Part shown: in pieces, positions 1 to 6,385 of the stretch | How positions within the stretch are numbered: the first letter of the stretch is position 1 | How the letters are laid out: each line of letters begins with the position of its first letter | Source of the DNA: Candidatus Desantisbacteria bacterium CG1_02_49_89 | GTDB taxonomy: Bacteria > Desantisbacteria > UBA1551 | Direction of reading: 5' to 3' | Length of the DNA: 62,376 nucleotides | Assembly (NCBI GenBank): GCA_001871075.1 | Contig: MNUP01000143.1 | Coordinates: 1 to 62,376, forward strand | Made by a program: the position numbers and the translations under genes | Notes under the pieces: generated by a model | Databases searched by the model: none | Seen by the model: only the letters and a program-made list of their open reading frames with translations | Told to the model about the DNA's origin: nothing

Positions 1-226
1 CTCGCAATGACAACTCAAAGCAGAATCAAATGTCAAGGGATTTATGTGACACCATACTAGTGTGGTGTCTCTAACAGTTCTTTACATTTGGGCTGTCATT
101 GCGAGGAGTGTTAACGACGAAGCAATCTCGACCTAAAAATCGAGATTGCCACGCTCCCTTTGGTCGCTCGCAATGACAACTCAAAGCAGAATCAAATGTC
201 AAGGGATTTATGCGACACCATACTAG
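1..226. repeat. 60-bp direct repeat around an imperfect hairpin
   Basis: Positions 1-60 and 167-226 are the same 60 bases with one mismatch (T47 against C213). Between them, 95-177 forms a long imperfect hairpin whose ends are GTCATTGCGAG and CTCGCAATGAC, the form of a dispersed palindrome seen in many environmental bacterial genomes. Each 60-bp copy ends in GACACCATACTAG; in the first copy this continues into a small palindrome (49-70). I see no gene in 1-449. The window starts inside the repeat, so further copies may lie upstream. Confidence 0.85.
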
Positions 227-302
227 AAACTGTTAAGCAAAGAATTTCCACGAAAACACTGAAGTACGGAAGCACAGAGAACTAATTCTTGGCTTCATAC
301 TT

Positions 303-372
303 GACACTTGATACTAACAAGATCATGAAACAAACAATCAAGCATTTTACAGGGATCTTCGATAGAGATTTA
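303..372. repeat. 70-bp perfect direct repeat, left copy
   Basis: This 70-base block is repeated without mismatch at 2811-2880. It starts GACACTTGATACTAAC and ends with the half-palindrome ACAGGGATCTTCGATAGAG, which recurs in many gaps of the window. The two copies bracket the Fic gene and the HEPN/MNT pair. The stretch 227-449 otherwise holds only degenerate repeat words such as CCACGAAAACACTGAAG. Confidence 0.9.
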
Positions 373-449
373 CAATGCTTTTGATTAAAGCAAAAAAAAA
401 GGTATTTTGAATCCCGCTGGATCACTGTAAAGGCCTGCCATCCAGGTTT

Positions 450-593
450 TTATTTCTTAGCCATTGCCGATAAATTGGTAATGTATTGCCGATAAATTGC
501 CGATAAACCGTAGGTTCTTGCCCTTGCACGGAAATCAGCGGATGTAGACGAATTGGCAATATTACTGCAAAAGCCCGAAATAGAATTAGACAT
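450..593 (-). pseudogene. Out-of-frame remnant of the Fic C-terminal domain
   Basis: Just beyond the Fic stop codon, the +1 frame stays open to a stop at 450-452 and encodes a tail containing TYGLSAIYRQYITNLSAM. This resembles the end of the C-terminal winged-helix region in many Fic proteins. It suggests the neighbouring gene lost its C-terminal domain through a frameshift or small deletion. The DNA here also carries three near-copies of GCCGATAAATT, which could have expanded by slippage. Identification of the tail is from memory of the family, so confidence is moderate. Confidence 0.4.
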
Positions 594-1488
594 AGATTAG
601 CGCAGATTCCTGCGGTTCGGTAGAAATCCCTTTCCTGGCATAACGAAGGGTTTCTTTCTTTGCTTCGTTAAAAACCTTTGACAACAATACGATAAAATAT
701 TCCATCCAGGGCGTCAGATCAGCTTTGTTCCTGCCTTCATAATAATTATGGCCTGCATTCACCGTCAGGGCATTATAATAACCTTCTAATTCCCTGGCGT
801 GATGCTCTTCCAGTGAAAAAAATCCGTTTAATCCATAGCCGTCCCGCTGCAGGATAAAAGTTGCCAGAAGCCTGGCAGTTCTTCCATTGCCGTCATAATA
901 AGGATGAATGGTGACGAACTGATAATGAAGCAACCCCGCGATAACAGGAGCGGGTAATTTTGATCTTTCAGCGTATTTAACCCACCCGGCTAATTCAGAC
1001 ATAAGTTTCGGCACATCCTTTGCAGCGGGAGGGAGATACACGATCGCATTAGTAACAGAATCTTTTACCGCGTTCTGTTCGGTTCTGTAGGGAGTCGGTT
1101 TTGCCCGCGCACCCCTTTCCACCAGGGCATGCAGGCGGCGGATCAAGCTTTCAGTGAGCGGTGCTTTCAGGGCAGCCCAGTCTTCCACCCGCAATAAAGC
1201 GTTCCAATAATTACGGACTTCACTTATATCTCTTTCTCTGCCATGAAATTTTACACGCTTTTGCCTGATAGCCTGTTCGGCCTGTTTTAATGTCAGCTTA
1301 TTGCCCTCAATGCGCGTGGAATAGTGTGTTGATCTCACGCGTGCCTTATTCCTCAGCTCCAGCGCTACAACAGGCGCAAGCAAGGTATTTTCTACCACAG
1401 CCCTGGCAGACTCTATTTCCATTAAACTGCGGGCGATCGCGGAAGTAATATTATAAATTGGTTTCCAAATTAAACATTTTTTTGGCAT
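586..1488 (-). CDS. Fic/DOC family protein with N-terminal inhibitory helix, C-terminally truncated
   Basis: Fic proteins transfer AMP or other phosphate-linked groups from nucleotides to target proteins. The core motif HPYYDGNGRTAR lies at residues 195-206 of 300, with the catalytic His at 195. The N-terminal motif STRIEGN (57-63) matches the (S/T)xxxE(G/N) inhibitory helix of self-inhibited class II Fic proteins, so the enzyme is probably held off until relieved. I chose the ATG at 1488 because AAGGAAT precedes it; the frame continues upstream to 1590 but runs through hairpin repeats. The usual C-terminal winged-helix domain is cut short, with a likely remnant in another frame downstream. 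It sits inside a segment bracketed by 70-bp direct repeats, which fits an acquired accessory gene. The target is unknown. Confidence 0.85.
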   Translation of the reverse strand: MPKKCLIWKPIYNITSAIARSLMEIESARAVVENTLLAPVVALELRNKARVRSTHYSTRIEGNKLTLKQAEQAIRQKRVKFHGRERDISEVRNYWNALLRVEDWAALKAPLTESLIRRLHALVERGARAKPTPYRTEQNAVKDSVTNAIVYLPPAAKDVPKLMSELAGWVKYAERSKLPAPVIAGLLHYQFVTIHPYYDGNGRTARLLATFILQRDGYGLNGFFSLEEHHARELEGYYNALTVNAGHNYYEGRNKADLTPWMEYFIVLLSKVFNEAKKETLRYARKGISTEPQESALIYV

Positions 1489-1507
1489 ACTCAATTCCTT
1501 AGTTAAC

Positions 1508-1701
1508 CCCCTGCAGTCCGATGCAACATCGGACTCAATGCAGGGGCCTGCGCCCGCCAATATTCGTGGCGGGCTGCGGCACGAAAGCACTCCGCCCGAT
1601 GGCCATCGGGGCGGGTGAAAGCGTGCGATGAATCACGCCCCTACAAAGGGCGGGCAAGCCCGCCCTTACGTAAAAATGTCCCGATGAATCGGGACCGCTA
1701 C
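1508..1701. repeat. Hairpin cluster: CCCTGCA element plus three variable-stem CTAC hairpins
   Basis: 1508-1546 is a hairpin with outer arms CCCCTGCA/TGCAGGGG and inner arms GTCCGATG/CATCGGAC. A Cys-Gly-rich reading frame across it is a shadow. A 16-base palindrome CCCGAT..ATCGGG sits at 1595-1610. Then come three hairpins in tandem: GCGTG/CACGC (1621-1644), GGGCGGGC/GCCCGCCC (1648-1669) and GTCCCGAT/ATCGGGAC (1678-1701), each followed by CTAC or TTAC. No gene is seen in 1489-1851. Confidence 0.85.
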
Positions 1702-1741
1702 AGAAACACGCAAGCCTACCCCCGCAGACCTCCCTCCTAAA

Positions 1742-1794
1742 AGATTTGCACCTTAAATATTGGCGCATCCGCCAATTCTTAAGGCGGAGGCGGG
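1742..1794. repeat. 53-bp inverted repeat, copy 1 (partner 7617-7669)
   Basis: These 53 bases recur as an apparently exact reverse complement at 7617-7669. The centre is a palindrome, ATTGGCG-catc-CGCCAAT, flanked by CCTTAA and TTAAGG arms, so each copy can fold on itself. It lies in the non-coding stretch between the Fic gene and the MNT gene. Confidence 0.85.
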
Positions 1795-1851
1795 CTGGGC
1801 GGGGGTCTTCGAAAAGCCCTGAGTTACGAAATCTCTTTGATTTGACACTTG

Positions 1852-2220
1852 TCATTTGGCACTATCTTTGTTCCTTCTATATAAAGCTGTATTCTCATAT
1901 ATAATTTTGCCGTTCTTTTTTATTTCTCCCAAAATATCCATATCATCAGCTTTTTTATATTCTTTTTCTGTGAATCCAAGCGCCTCAATTTCTGTTGTTT
2001 TGGTTTTCCATGCAATAGTTCCAAGCGCTACTAACCTGTCGAAATAATTCATGTTCTTAAAACCGTCAGAAACCACAGCTAAATCAATATCGCTGTATTT
2101 CTTATACCGGCCGTCAACGAATGATCCAAACAGCACAACCCTTTTTATAGCGAAGCGCTTATTAGTTTCTTTGATAAATTTATCTATAGTTTTTATAAGC
2201 TTAGTTTTTTCAGCAGCCAT
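1852..2220 (-). CDS. MNT-type nucleotidyltransferase domain protein (HEPN/MNT pair)
   Basis: This 122-aa protein is a minimal nucleotidyltransferase. The family motif is visible as GSFVDGRYKKYSDID at residues 32-46, with GS and the paired Asp residues 44 and 46 that bind metal and NTP. In characterised HEPN/MNT pairs the MNT protein acts as antitoxin, in some cases by AMPylating the HEPN partner. It overlaps the upstream HEPN gene by 28 bp, so the two are almost certainly co-translated. It lies in the repeat-bounded accessory segment. Confidence 0.85.
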   Translation of the reverse strand: MAAEKTKLIKTIDKFIKETNKRFAIKRVVLFGSFVDGRYKKYSDIDLAVVSDGFKNMNYFDRLVALGTIAWKTKTTEIEALGFTEKEYKKADDMDILGEIKKNGKIIYENTALYRRNKDSAK

Positions 2221-2591
2221 CTATATATCTCCATTGTATCAGAAATAATACCTGCGGCAATTTTGTAGCTTGAAATGTTCATCGCTTTTTTATATACCGG
2301 ATAACGCGTTATAATATAATATTTGTCAATTTTTATGATTTTGCTTATAATTTGTTTTGAAGGTTCAAGTTTAAGGATCTGGCATAATCTTTCTAATTTG
2401 TGAATATATGGCGGAACGGTTTTTTCGCGTTTGACGTAACCTGCCTTCAAGCATTTTTCCAGAGCTTGCTGGCATATAAAAGCACACCAGGTGTATCTGT
2501 GAGCCTTTAGCATAGCTTCAGCAGAAATTAAATCTTCTTTTGACATTTCCAACCAATATTTATAAACTAATTCAGGATTAATATTTTCCAT
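2193..2591 (-). CDS. HEPN domain protein (partner of MNT protein)
   Basis: The 132-aa protein is all-helical in appearance and matches the HEPN pattern: an N-terminal helix with a WLEMSKEDLISAEAML-type start, a CQQALEKCLKA helix near residue 45, and an RYP element near residue 95. HEPN proteins paired with MNT proteins are often RNase toxins with an Rx4-6H active site. Here the Arg is followed by YPVYKKAMN with no His, so the ribonuclease motif appears lost or displaced. It could be an inactive or differently acting HEPN protein. It is the first gene of the overlapping pair. Confidence 0.8.
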   Translation of the reverse strand: MENINPELVYKYWLEMSKEDLISAEAMLKAHRYTWCAFICQQALEKCLKAGYVKREKTVPPYIHKLERLCQILKLEPSKQIISKIIKIDKYYIITRYPVYKKAMNISSYKIAAGIISDTMEIYRWLLKKLSL

Positions 2592-3239
2592 TTTTTTGGC
2601 TTTTACAAATGACTACCTTTTAACCCCCTGCAGCTGCTGCGCAGCTCAATGCAGGGGCCTGCGCCCGCCAATAATCGTGGCGGGCTACGGCACGAAAGCA
2701 CTCCGCCCGTCTTTCAGCGGGCGAGACTTCGCCCACCTGAAAGGATGGGCGAGGAAAGCACGAAAAAAGACATTTTTGGCTTCTCTTACAGAGCCTACGT
2801 CGGCAAACTGGACACTTGATACTAACAAGATCATGAAACAAACAATCAAGCATTTTACAGGGATCTTCGATAGAGATTTAGACTACTATATCTTGCCTTT
2901 TAAATCTCATTAAATCCCTGTGAAAAAGCATATCTTTTAACAGGGATCCTGCTACGCTCTTCGAGCTTTCTACTACGCTAAAGCTTCGAAGAACAAGTCG
3001 AAGGGTAAATTATTAAAAGAGATTAAAAACATTTTTTACAGGGATCTTCGATAGAGATTTAAAATACAGTCATTTGTCCCACCCAGTAAGATTTCCTCCT
3101 TAAAGACTGGCGGACAAGGACGGGCAGGCATTAGTCATTTGTCATGAGTAAAAAACCATGGCTGAAACTATTAAATCTCTTTCGTAAGATCACTGAAAAG
3201 AAAGGTGGTTTAACTCCTGACACCCAAATTTTACAAATC
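2592..3239. repeat. Non-coding repeat mosaic
   Basis: I find no gene in this stretch. 2625-2657 is the second CCCCTGCA/TGCAGGGG hairpin, with a different inner stem (AGCTGC/GCAGCT) from the copy at 1508. It is followed by about 55 bases closely matching those after the first copy. 2811-2880 is the right copy of the 70-bp direct repeat. 2899-2960 and 3030-3062 are further copies of the AAATC..CAGGGATC palindrome family. Short reading frames here on both strands run through the repeats and look like shadows. Confidence 0.8.
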
Positions 3240-3524
3240 TTAGTAAGATTCCCCTCTTTCCTTAACAGTGAGCATAGATAGTATTTTTTCTTTTTCGTCA
3301 ATGGAATAAAAAAATCGCCAATCTCCAATGCGATATCTCCATACTTCATTATACTTGCCATGGAGTTTTTTTATGTTAAGGCCATAGTGGGGTTCTTCCT
3401 TTAATTGAGGATAAACATATTCAGCAAGCTTAAGTTTAATTTTTTCTTTGCGTCCTTTAAAGCCTTGGTGCTCTAACTTTTCAAGGAATTGGCTGGTTTC
3501 AAAAATTCTATACCTACCGCTCAT
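3240..3524 (-). CDS. RelE/ParE-family toxin
   Basis: A 94-aa protein of the RelE/ParE fold, whose members are mRNA interferases or gyrase inhibitors. The signature is the central strand WRYRIGDWRFFYSID and a C-terminal strand with a basic end (LTVKERGESY), close to the relBE/yafQ-like mRNA interferases. The start overlaps the antitoxin stop by 4 bp, the standard coupling of antitoxin-first modules. Whether it cuts mRNA cannot be settled from sequence alone. Confidence 0.85.
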   Translation of the reverse strand: MSGRYRIFETSQFLEKLEHQGFKGRKEKIKLKLAEYVYPQLKEEPHYGLNIKKLHGKYNEVWRYRIGDWRFFYSIDEKEKILSMLTVKERGESY

Positions 3525-3760
3525 ACAAACCTGCCTTTTCTTTCTTTTGCCTGCCTTAAACCAGTATTTAATTCCCCGATTAGTTTTTTATCCTTCTCTA
3601 TTTCTGCCATCTCCGCTGAATCAACAAAAATCTCTTCTTCAAGTTTCCTTAATGCCAGTGTAGTGATAAAATTACTAATAGAGCGGTGGTCCCTTTTCGC
3701 TCCAATTACAAATTTTTTATAAACTTCCCCGGGCAGCGCTAATGTAATATTCTTGCTCAT
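3521..3760 (-). CDS. Antitoxin, ribbon-helix-helix-like
   Basis: This 79-aa protein begins MSKNITLALPGEVYKKF, a short strand followed by a helix, as in CopG/Arc-type ribbon-helix-helix DNA-binding antitoxins. A charged C-terminal half (about residues 45-79) would wrap the toxin. The start at 3760 is set by a strong AAGGAGG site nearby; an upstream in-frame Met would leave this site inside the gene. The pair is likely autoregulated, since a consensus promoter lies just upstream. Confidence 0.85.
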   Translation of the reverse strand: MSKNITLALPGEVYKKFVIGAKRDHRSISNFITTLALRKLEEEIFVDSAEMAEIEKDKKLIGELNTGLRQAKERKGRFV

Positions 3761-3781
3761 GTTTCCTCCTTGTTTATACTT

Positions 3782-3809
3782 ATTATACATAGAAATAAGT
3801 TTTTGTCAA
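3782..3809 (-). promoter_or_regulatory. Sigma70-type promoter of the toxin-antitoxin pair
   Basis: Reading the minus strand, TTGACA (3809-3804) and TATAAT (3787-3782) are both perfect consensus hexamers with a 16-base spacer. The promoter lies 22 bases upstream of the antitoxin start. The near-palindrome TATAATAAGTATA overlaps the -10 box and could be the antitoxin's own operator. Confidence 0.75.
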
Positions 3810-3916
3810 ATATGGGATATTAAATTCCAGTACAATCCTGTTAAAGACTTTTTTACAGGGAACTTAAGAGAACTTAGATTGCTTTTAAATCACTGTGAAA
3901 AGCCTTTAAAGCATTT

Positions 3917-4240
3917 ACAGGGATCTTCGAACGGGATTTAGACTGCTGTTTTCAGGGCTCCCACCTTAAGAATACATCAGGGCTGAAGCCCTGAGTTACG
4001 AAATACGCGGGCTTGATAAATCAAGCCCCTACAAACGTGCGATGAATCGCACCGCTACAAAGGGCGGGTGAAATATCCGGGCTCAATGAATTGAGCACCT
4101 ACATACACGCAGGCTTAAGCCTGCGGCTACAAAGGGCGGGCAACCGCCCATGAGATGGGCGAGTTCTCTGAAGCCCGCCCCTACGTAAAAATGTCCCGAT
4201 GAATCTTATCCCTGCAGCGCCTCCGGCGCTTAATGCAGGG
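3917..4240. repeat. Tandem array of variable-stem hairpins
   Basis: No gene is seen in 3810-4242. 3917-3939 is a half-palindrome (ACAGGGATCTTCGAACGGG). Five hairpins follow: TCAGGGCT/AGCCCTGA (3977-3999), GGGCTTGAT/ATCAAGCCC (4009-4032), GTGCGAT/ATCGCAC (4037-4058), GCTCAAT/ATTGAGC (4081-4102) and GCAGGCTT/AAGCCTGC (4109-4130). Each ends in (C/T)TAC. Then come CGCCCAT/ATGGGCG (about 4145-4161), a degraded unit, and at 4209-4240 a CCCTGCA/TGCAGGG hairpin with inner arms AGCGCC/GGCGCT. The element lies downstream of the converging ends of no gene, being the 3' side of the kinase gene and upstream of the antitoxin promoter. Confidence 0.85.
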
Positions 4241-4242
4241 AC

Positions 4243-6228
4243 CTACGAATCAGAACGGGGTTGATGATTCTCCGGGGATTTTTTCTTCTTACGGTGTCTT
4301 TTGCCGGAGAAGAATCTTTTAATTTTATGCCACCAGGTCCTTTCGCCTTGTTCCTCGCCGTTACTGTAATTATAGTCGTAGTAATAGTTGTAATACTTGT
4401 TATAATAATACTTGTTCGTTGCCCCGCTCTTTGTTTCGTTAAGGACCACCCCGAGTATCGGCGTTTTTATTTTTTTAAGCTGTTCCACAGCCCTGTTCAG
4501 CATCCCCTTGGCGACTTTGCCTACCTGATAAACCAAGACGACCCCATCCGATATTTCGCTTAACAGGATGGCGTCGCTGACAGGAAAAATGGGAGGCGAA
4601 TCAAGGACAACAAGGTCAAACTTAGACCTTACGGTTCCGATCAATTCCTTGAAATCCTTTGAATTTATTAAATTGCTGGGGTTGTAGGGAATTGTCCCGC
4701 AGGTAATAACCTTCAGGTTGCTGCGGACAAGTGTGTTTTCCTGCGAGCTTACGTTAAGCCTGCCTTTTATCTCTTTAAAATGGCTATTGATATCACTGGA
4801 ATTTACTACTAAATCCGTCAGGCCGGGTTCGCGCTCAACCCCGAACATCTGGTGTATAGCCGGCTTCCTGAAATCCGTTTCAAGAAGGAGGACTTTCAGG
4901 TTTGACTGTGCGCAGATGATCGCGAAGTTTGAAGCGGTAAGCGTCTTGCCCTCACCTGAGATGGTGCTTGTGAACAGGACAACCTTGCTCGCGCCTTCTT
5001 TTATGCCGGAAACCCTCATACTCACCTGGAACCTGCGGTAAGCTTCCGCGAACACGGATGTCGGGCTGTAGAGAATAAGATTCCTGCTGATGAGTTCATT
5101 ACTCTCGTCTTTATCCGGATCTCCGTTACCTTTCCCGTTTATGCTTATGAAAGGGATCATTCCAAGGACAGGAAGATGCAGGTATCCTTCCACTTCCTCG
5201 ATCGTGCCCATTGAAGTATCAAGGTTATCCCGGATGCTTGCAAAGCCTAAACCTGCCATCAGGCCCGCTATGATCCCGACCATCATATTCAACGGCTTGT
5301 TGGGAATAACCGGGTTTTCAGGCGTCATAGGGAAATTGATAACGGTCACAGGGGAGAAATTCTGCGCTTCGGATATAAGGGCTTCCTTATACCTCGTATT
5401 GAGCGTAATTATTTCATTCTCAGCCATAGTAACTTCCATTTTCAATCTTTCCTTCTCCGCTTCCAGCACCGGGAGTTTCTTTAAGGTGCCCTCGATCTCT
5501 TTTATCTGTTTTCTCTGGTTGATCACAGAAAGGTGATTTTCCGTGTATTTGTCTATAAGGACAGGCAGCTGCATTTGTAAATTGGCAAGCTTAGATTTCA
5601 ACAGTTCCCCGGATTCAATGGCGCGCGCCTTTTCCGACTCTTGAAACTTGATCAAGTCCTGCTGGGCTTTATCCCGCGATCCCTTTGCCAGGACGATCTG
5701 GTTTTCCACAAAACGCCGGACTTCCACGGCTTCCCGGCTCTGTTCCTGGAAGCTTGCCTCTTTATAAACCTCGATAAGGGTGTTTGCCAGAAAAACAGCG
5801 TTTTCAGGTTTTCTACCGGCAAAATCTATCTTTACAAGATCTTTTGTCCCCTTCTGGGAAACAACGGTTATTCTGGAATTTAAATATGCGATGCTCTTTT
5901 CAACATCTAAAGGAGAGGAATCAACGCCGATAAGCCCCATTCTCAAGGCCGTGTTTTTCAACACGCCTGAGCTTGTTATTGATTTCAGCTCGCTTTCCAG
6001 GTTCTGGTCCCTGGAAGAAAAGAAATCCTCTATTGACCTGGGCGCCGAAGCGAATTTTATCCTTATTATCGCGGAAGCCTTATAAACGGGGATCTTGTAC
6101 TCGGTATAGATAAAAGTCAGGGCAACAGCCGCAGCCAGGCAGCAGACTATCGTCCATCTCTGCCTGGAAAAGATCCTCAGGTATTCGGTGATATCCATTT
6201 CTTTGTCAGGCGATCCGGTTTCCAGCAT
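4243..6228 (-). CDS. Polysaccharide co-polymerase with C-terminal BY-type tyrosine kinase
   Basis: This inner-membrane protein combines the Wzz/GumC chain-length domain with a bacterial tyrosine kinase and controls capsule or exopolysaccharide polymerisation and export. A first membrane segment lies near residues 26-42 and a second near 313-332, with a coiled-coil-rich periplasmic region between them. The kinase half has Walker A STISGEGKT (421-429), Walker A' LLLETDFRKP (447-456) and Walker B LVVLDSPP (539-546). It ends in a cluster of ten Tyr (607-621), the usual autophosphorylation site, then a basic tail. The start follows AGGAGG. It sits downstream of the Wza-type gene on the same strand, as in capsule operons, but no glycosyltransferases are nearby. 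Confidence 0.92.
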   Translation of the reverse strand: MLETGSPDKEMDITEYLRIFSRQRWTIVCCLAAAVALTFIYTEYKIPVYKASAIIRIKFASAPRSIEDFFSSRDQNLESELKSITSSGVLKNTALRMGLIGVDSSPLDVEKSIAYLNSRITVVSQKGTKDLVKIDFAGRKPENAVFLANTLIEVYKEASFQEQSREAVEVRRFVENQIVLAKGSRDKAQQDLIKFQESEKARAIESGELLKSKLANLQMQLPVLIDKYTENHLSVINQRKQIKEIEGTLKKLPVLEAEKERLKMEVTMAENEIITLNTRYKEALISEAQNFSPVTVINFPMTPENPVIPNKPLNMMVGIIAGLMAGLGFASIRDNLDTSMGTIEEVEGYLHLPVLGMIPFISINGKGNGDPDKDESNELISRNLILYSPTSVFAEAYRRFQVSMRVSGIKEGASKVVLFTSTISGEGKTLTASNFAIICAQSNLKVLLLETDFRKPAIHQMFGVEREPGLTDLVVNSSDINSHFKEIKGRLNVSSQENTLVRSNLKVITCGTIPYNPSNLINSKDFKELIGTVRSKFDLVVLDSPPIFPVSDAILLSEISDGVVLVYQVGKVAKGMLNRAVEQLKKIKTPILGVVLNETKSGATNKYYYNKYYNYYYDYNYSNGEEQGERTWWHKIKRFFSGKRHRKKKKSPENHQPRSDS

Positions 6229-6258
6229 GTTTGAAATCCTCCTTTCCTTTTAGAAGAT

Positions 6259-6365
6259 GATTACAGCGATTAAAGACCGATGTCAGCGATAAAAACATTT
6301 TTTACAGGGATCTTCGAACGGGATTTAAACTACTGATATCAGGGCTGAAGCCCTGAGTTACGAAA
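6259..6365 (-). repeat. Composite leader upstream of the tyrosine-kinase gene
   Basis: Read in the direction of the kinase gene, this leader holds three repeat modules in order. First is the hairpin TCAGGGCT..AGCCCTGA (about 6340-6364). Next is the half-palindrome TTAAATCCCGTTCGAAGATC (about 6306-6328). Last are two 12-mers, ATCGCTGACATCG (6290-6278) and ATCGCTGTAATC (6270-6259). The ribosome binding site follows. The same order occurs upstream of ptsI, and the last two modules recur upstream of the PTS IIA gene. Confidence 0.75.
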
Positions 6366-6385
6366 GCTGTAACTGTAATAAATCA

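Noticed and set aside
1489-1855. N-terminal extension of the Fic frame and a 106-aa minus-strand frame
   Set aside because: Both are read through GC-rich hairpin repeats. The Fic start at 1488 has a good ribosome binding site, and the 106-aa frame has no recognisable domain.
3977-4130. CRISPR array
   Set aside because: Units recur every 20-40 bases with hairpins, but there is no constant repeat of 24 or more bases separated by equal spacers, and there are no cas genes.
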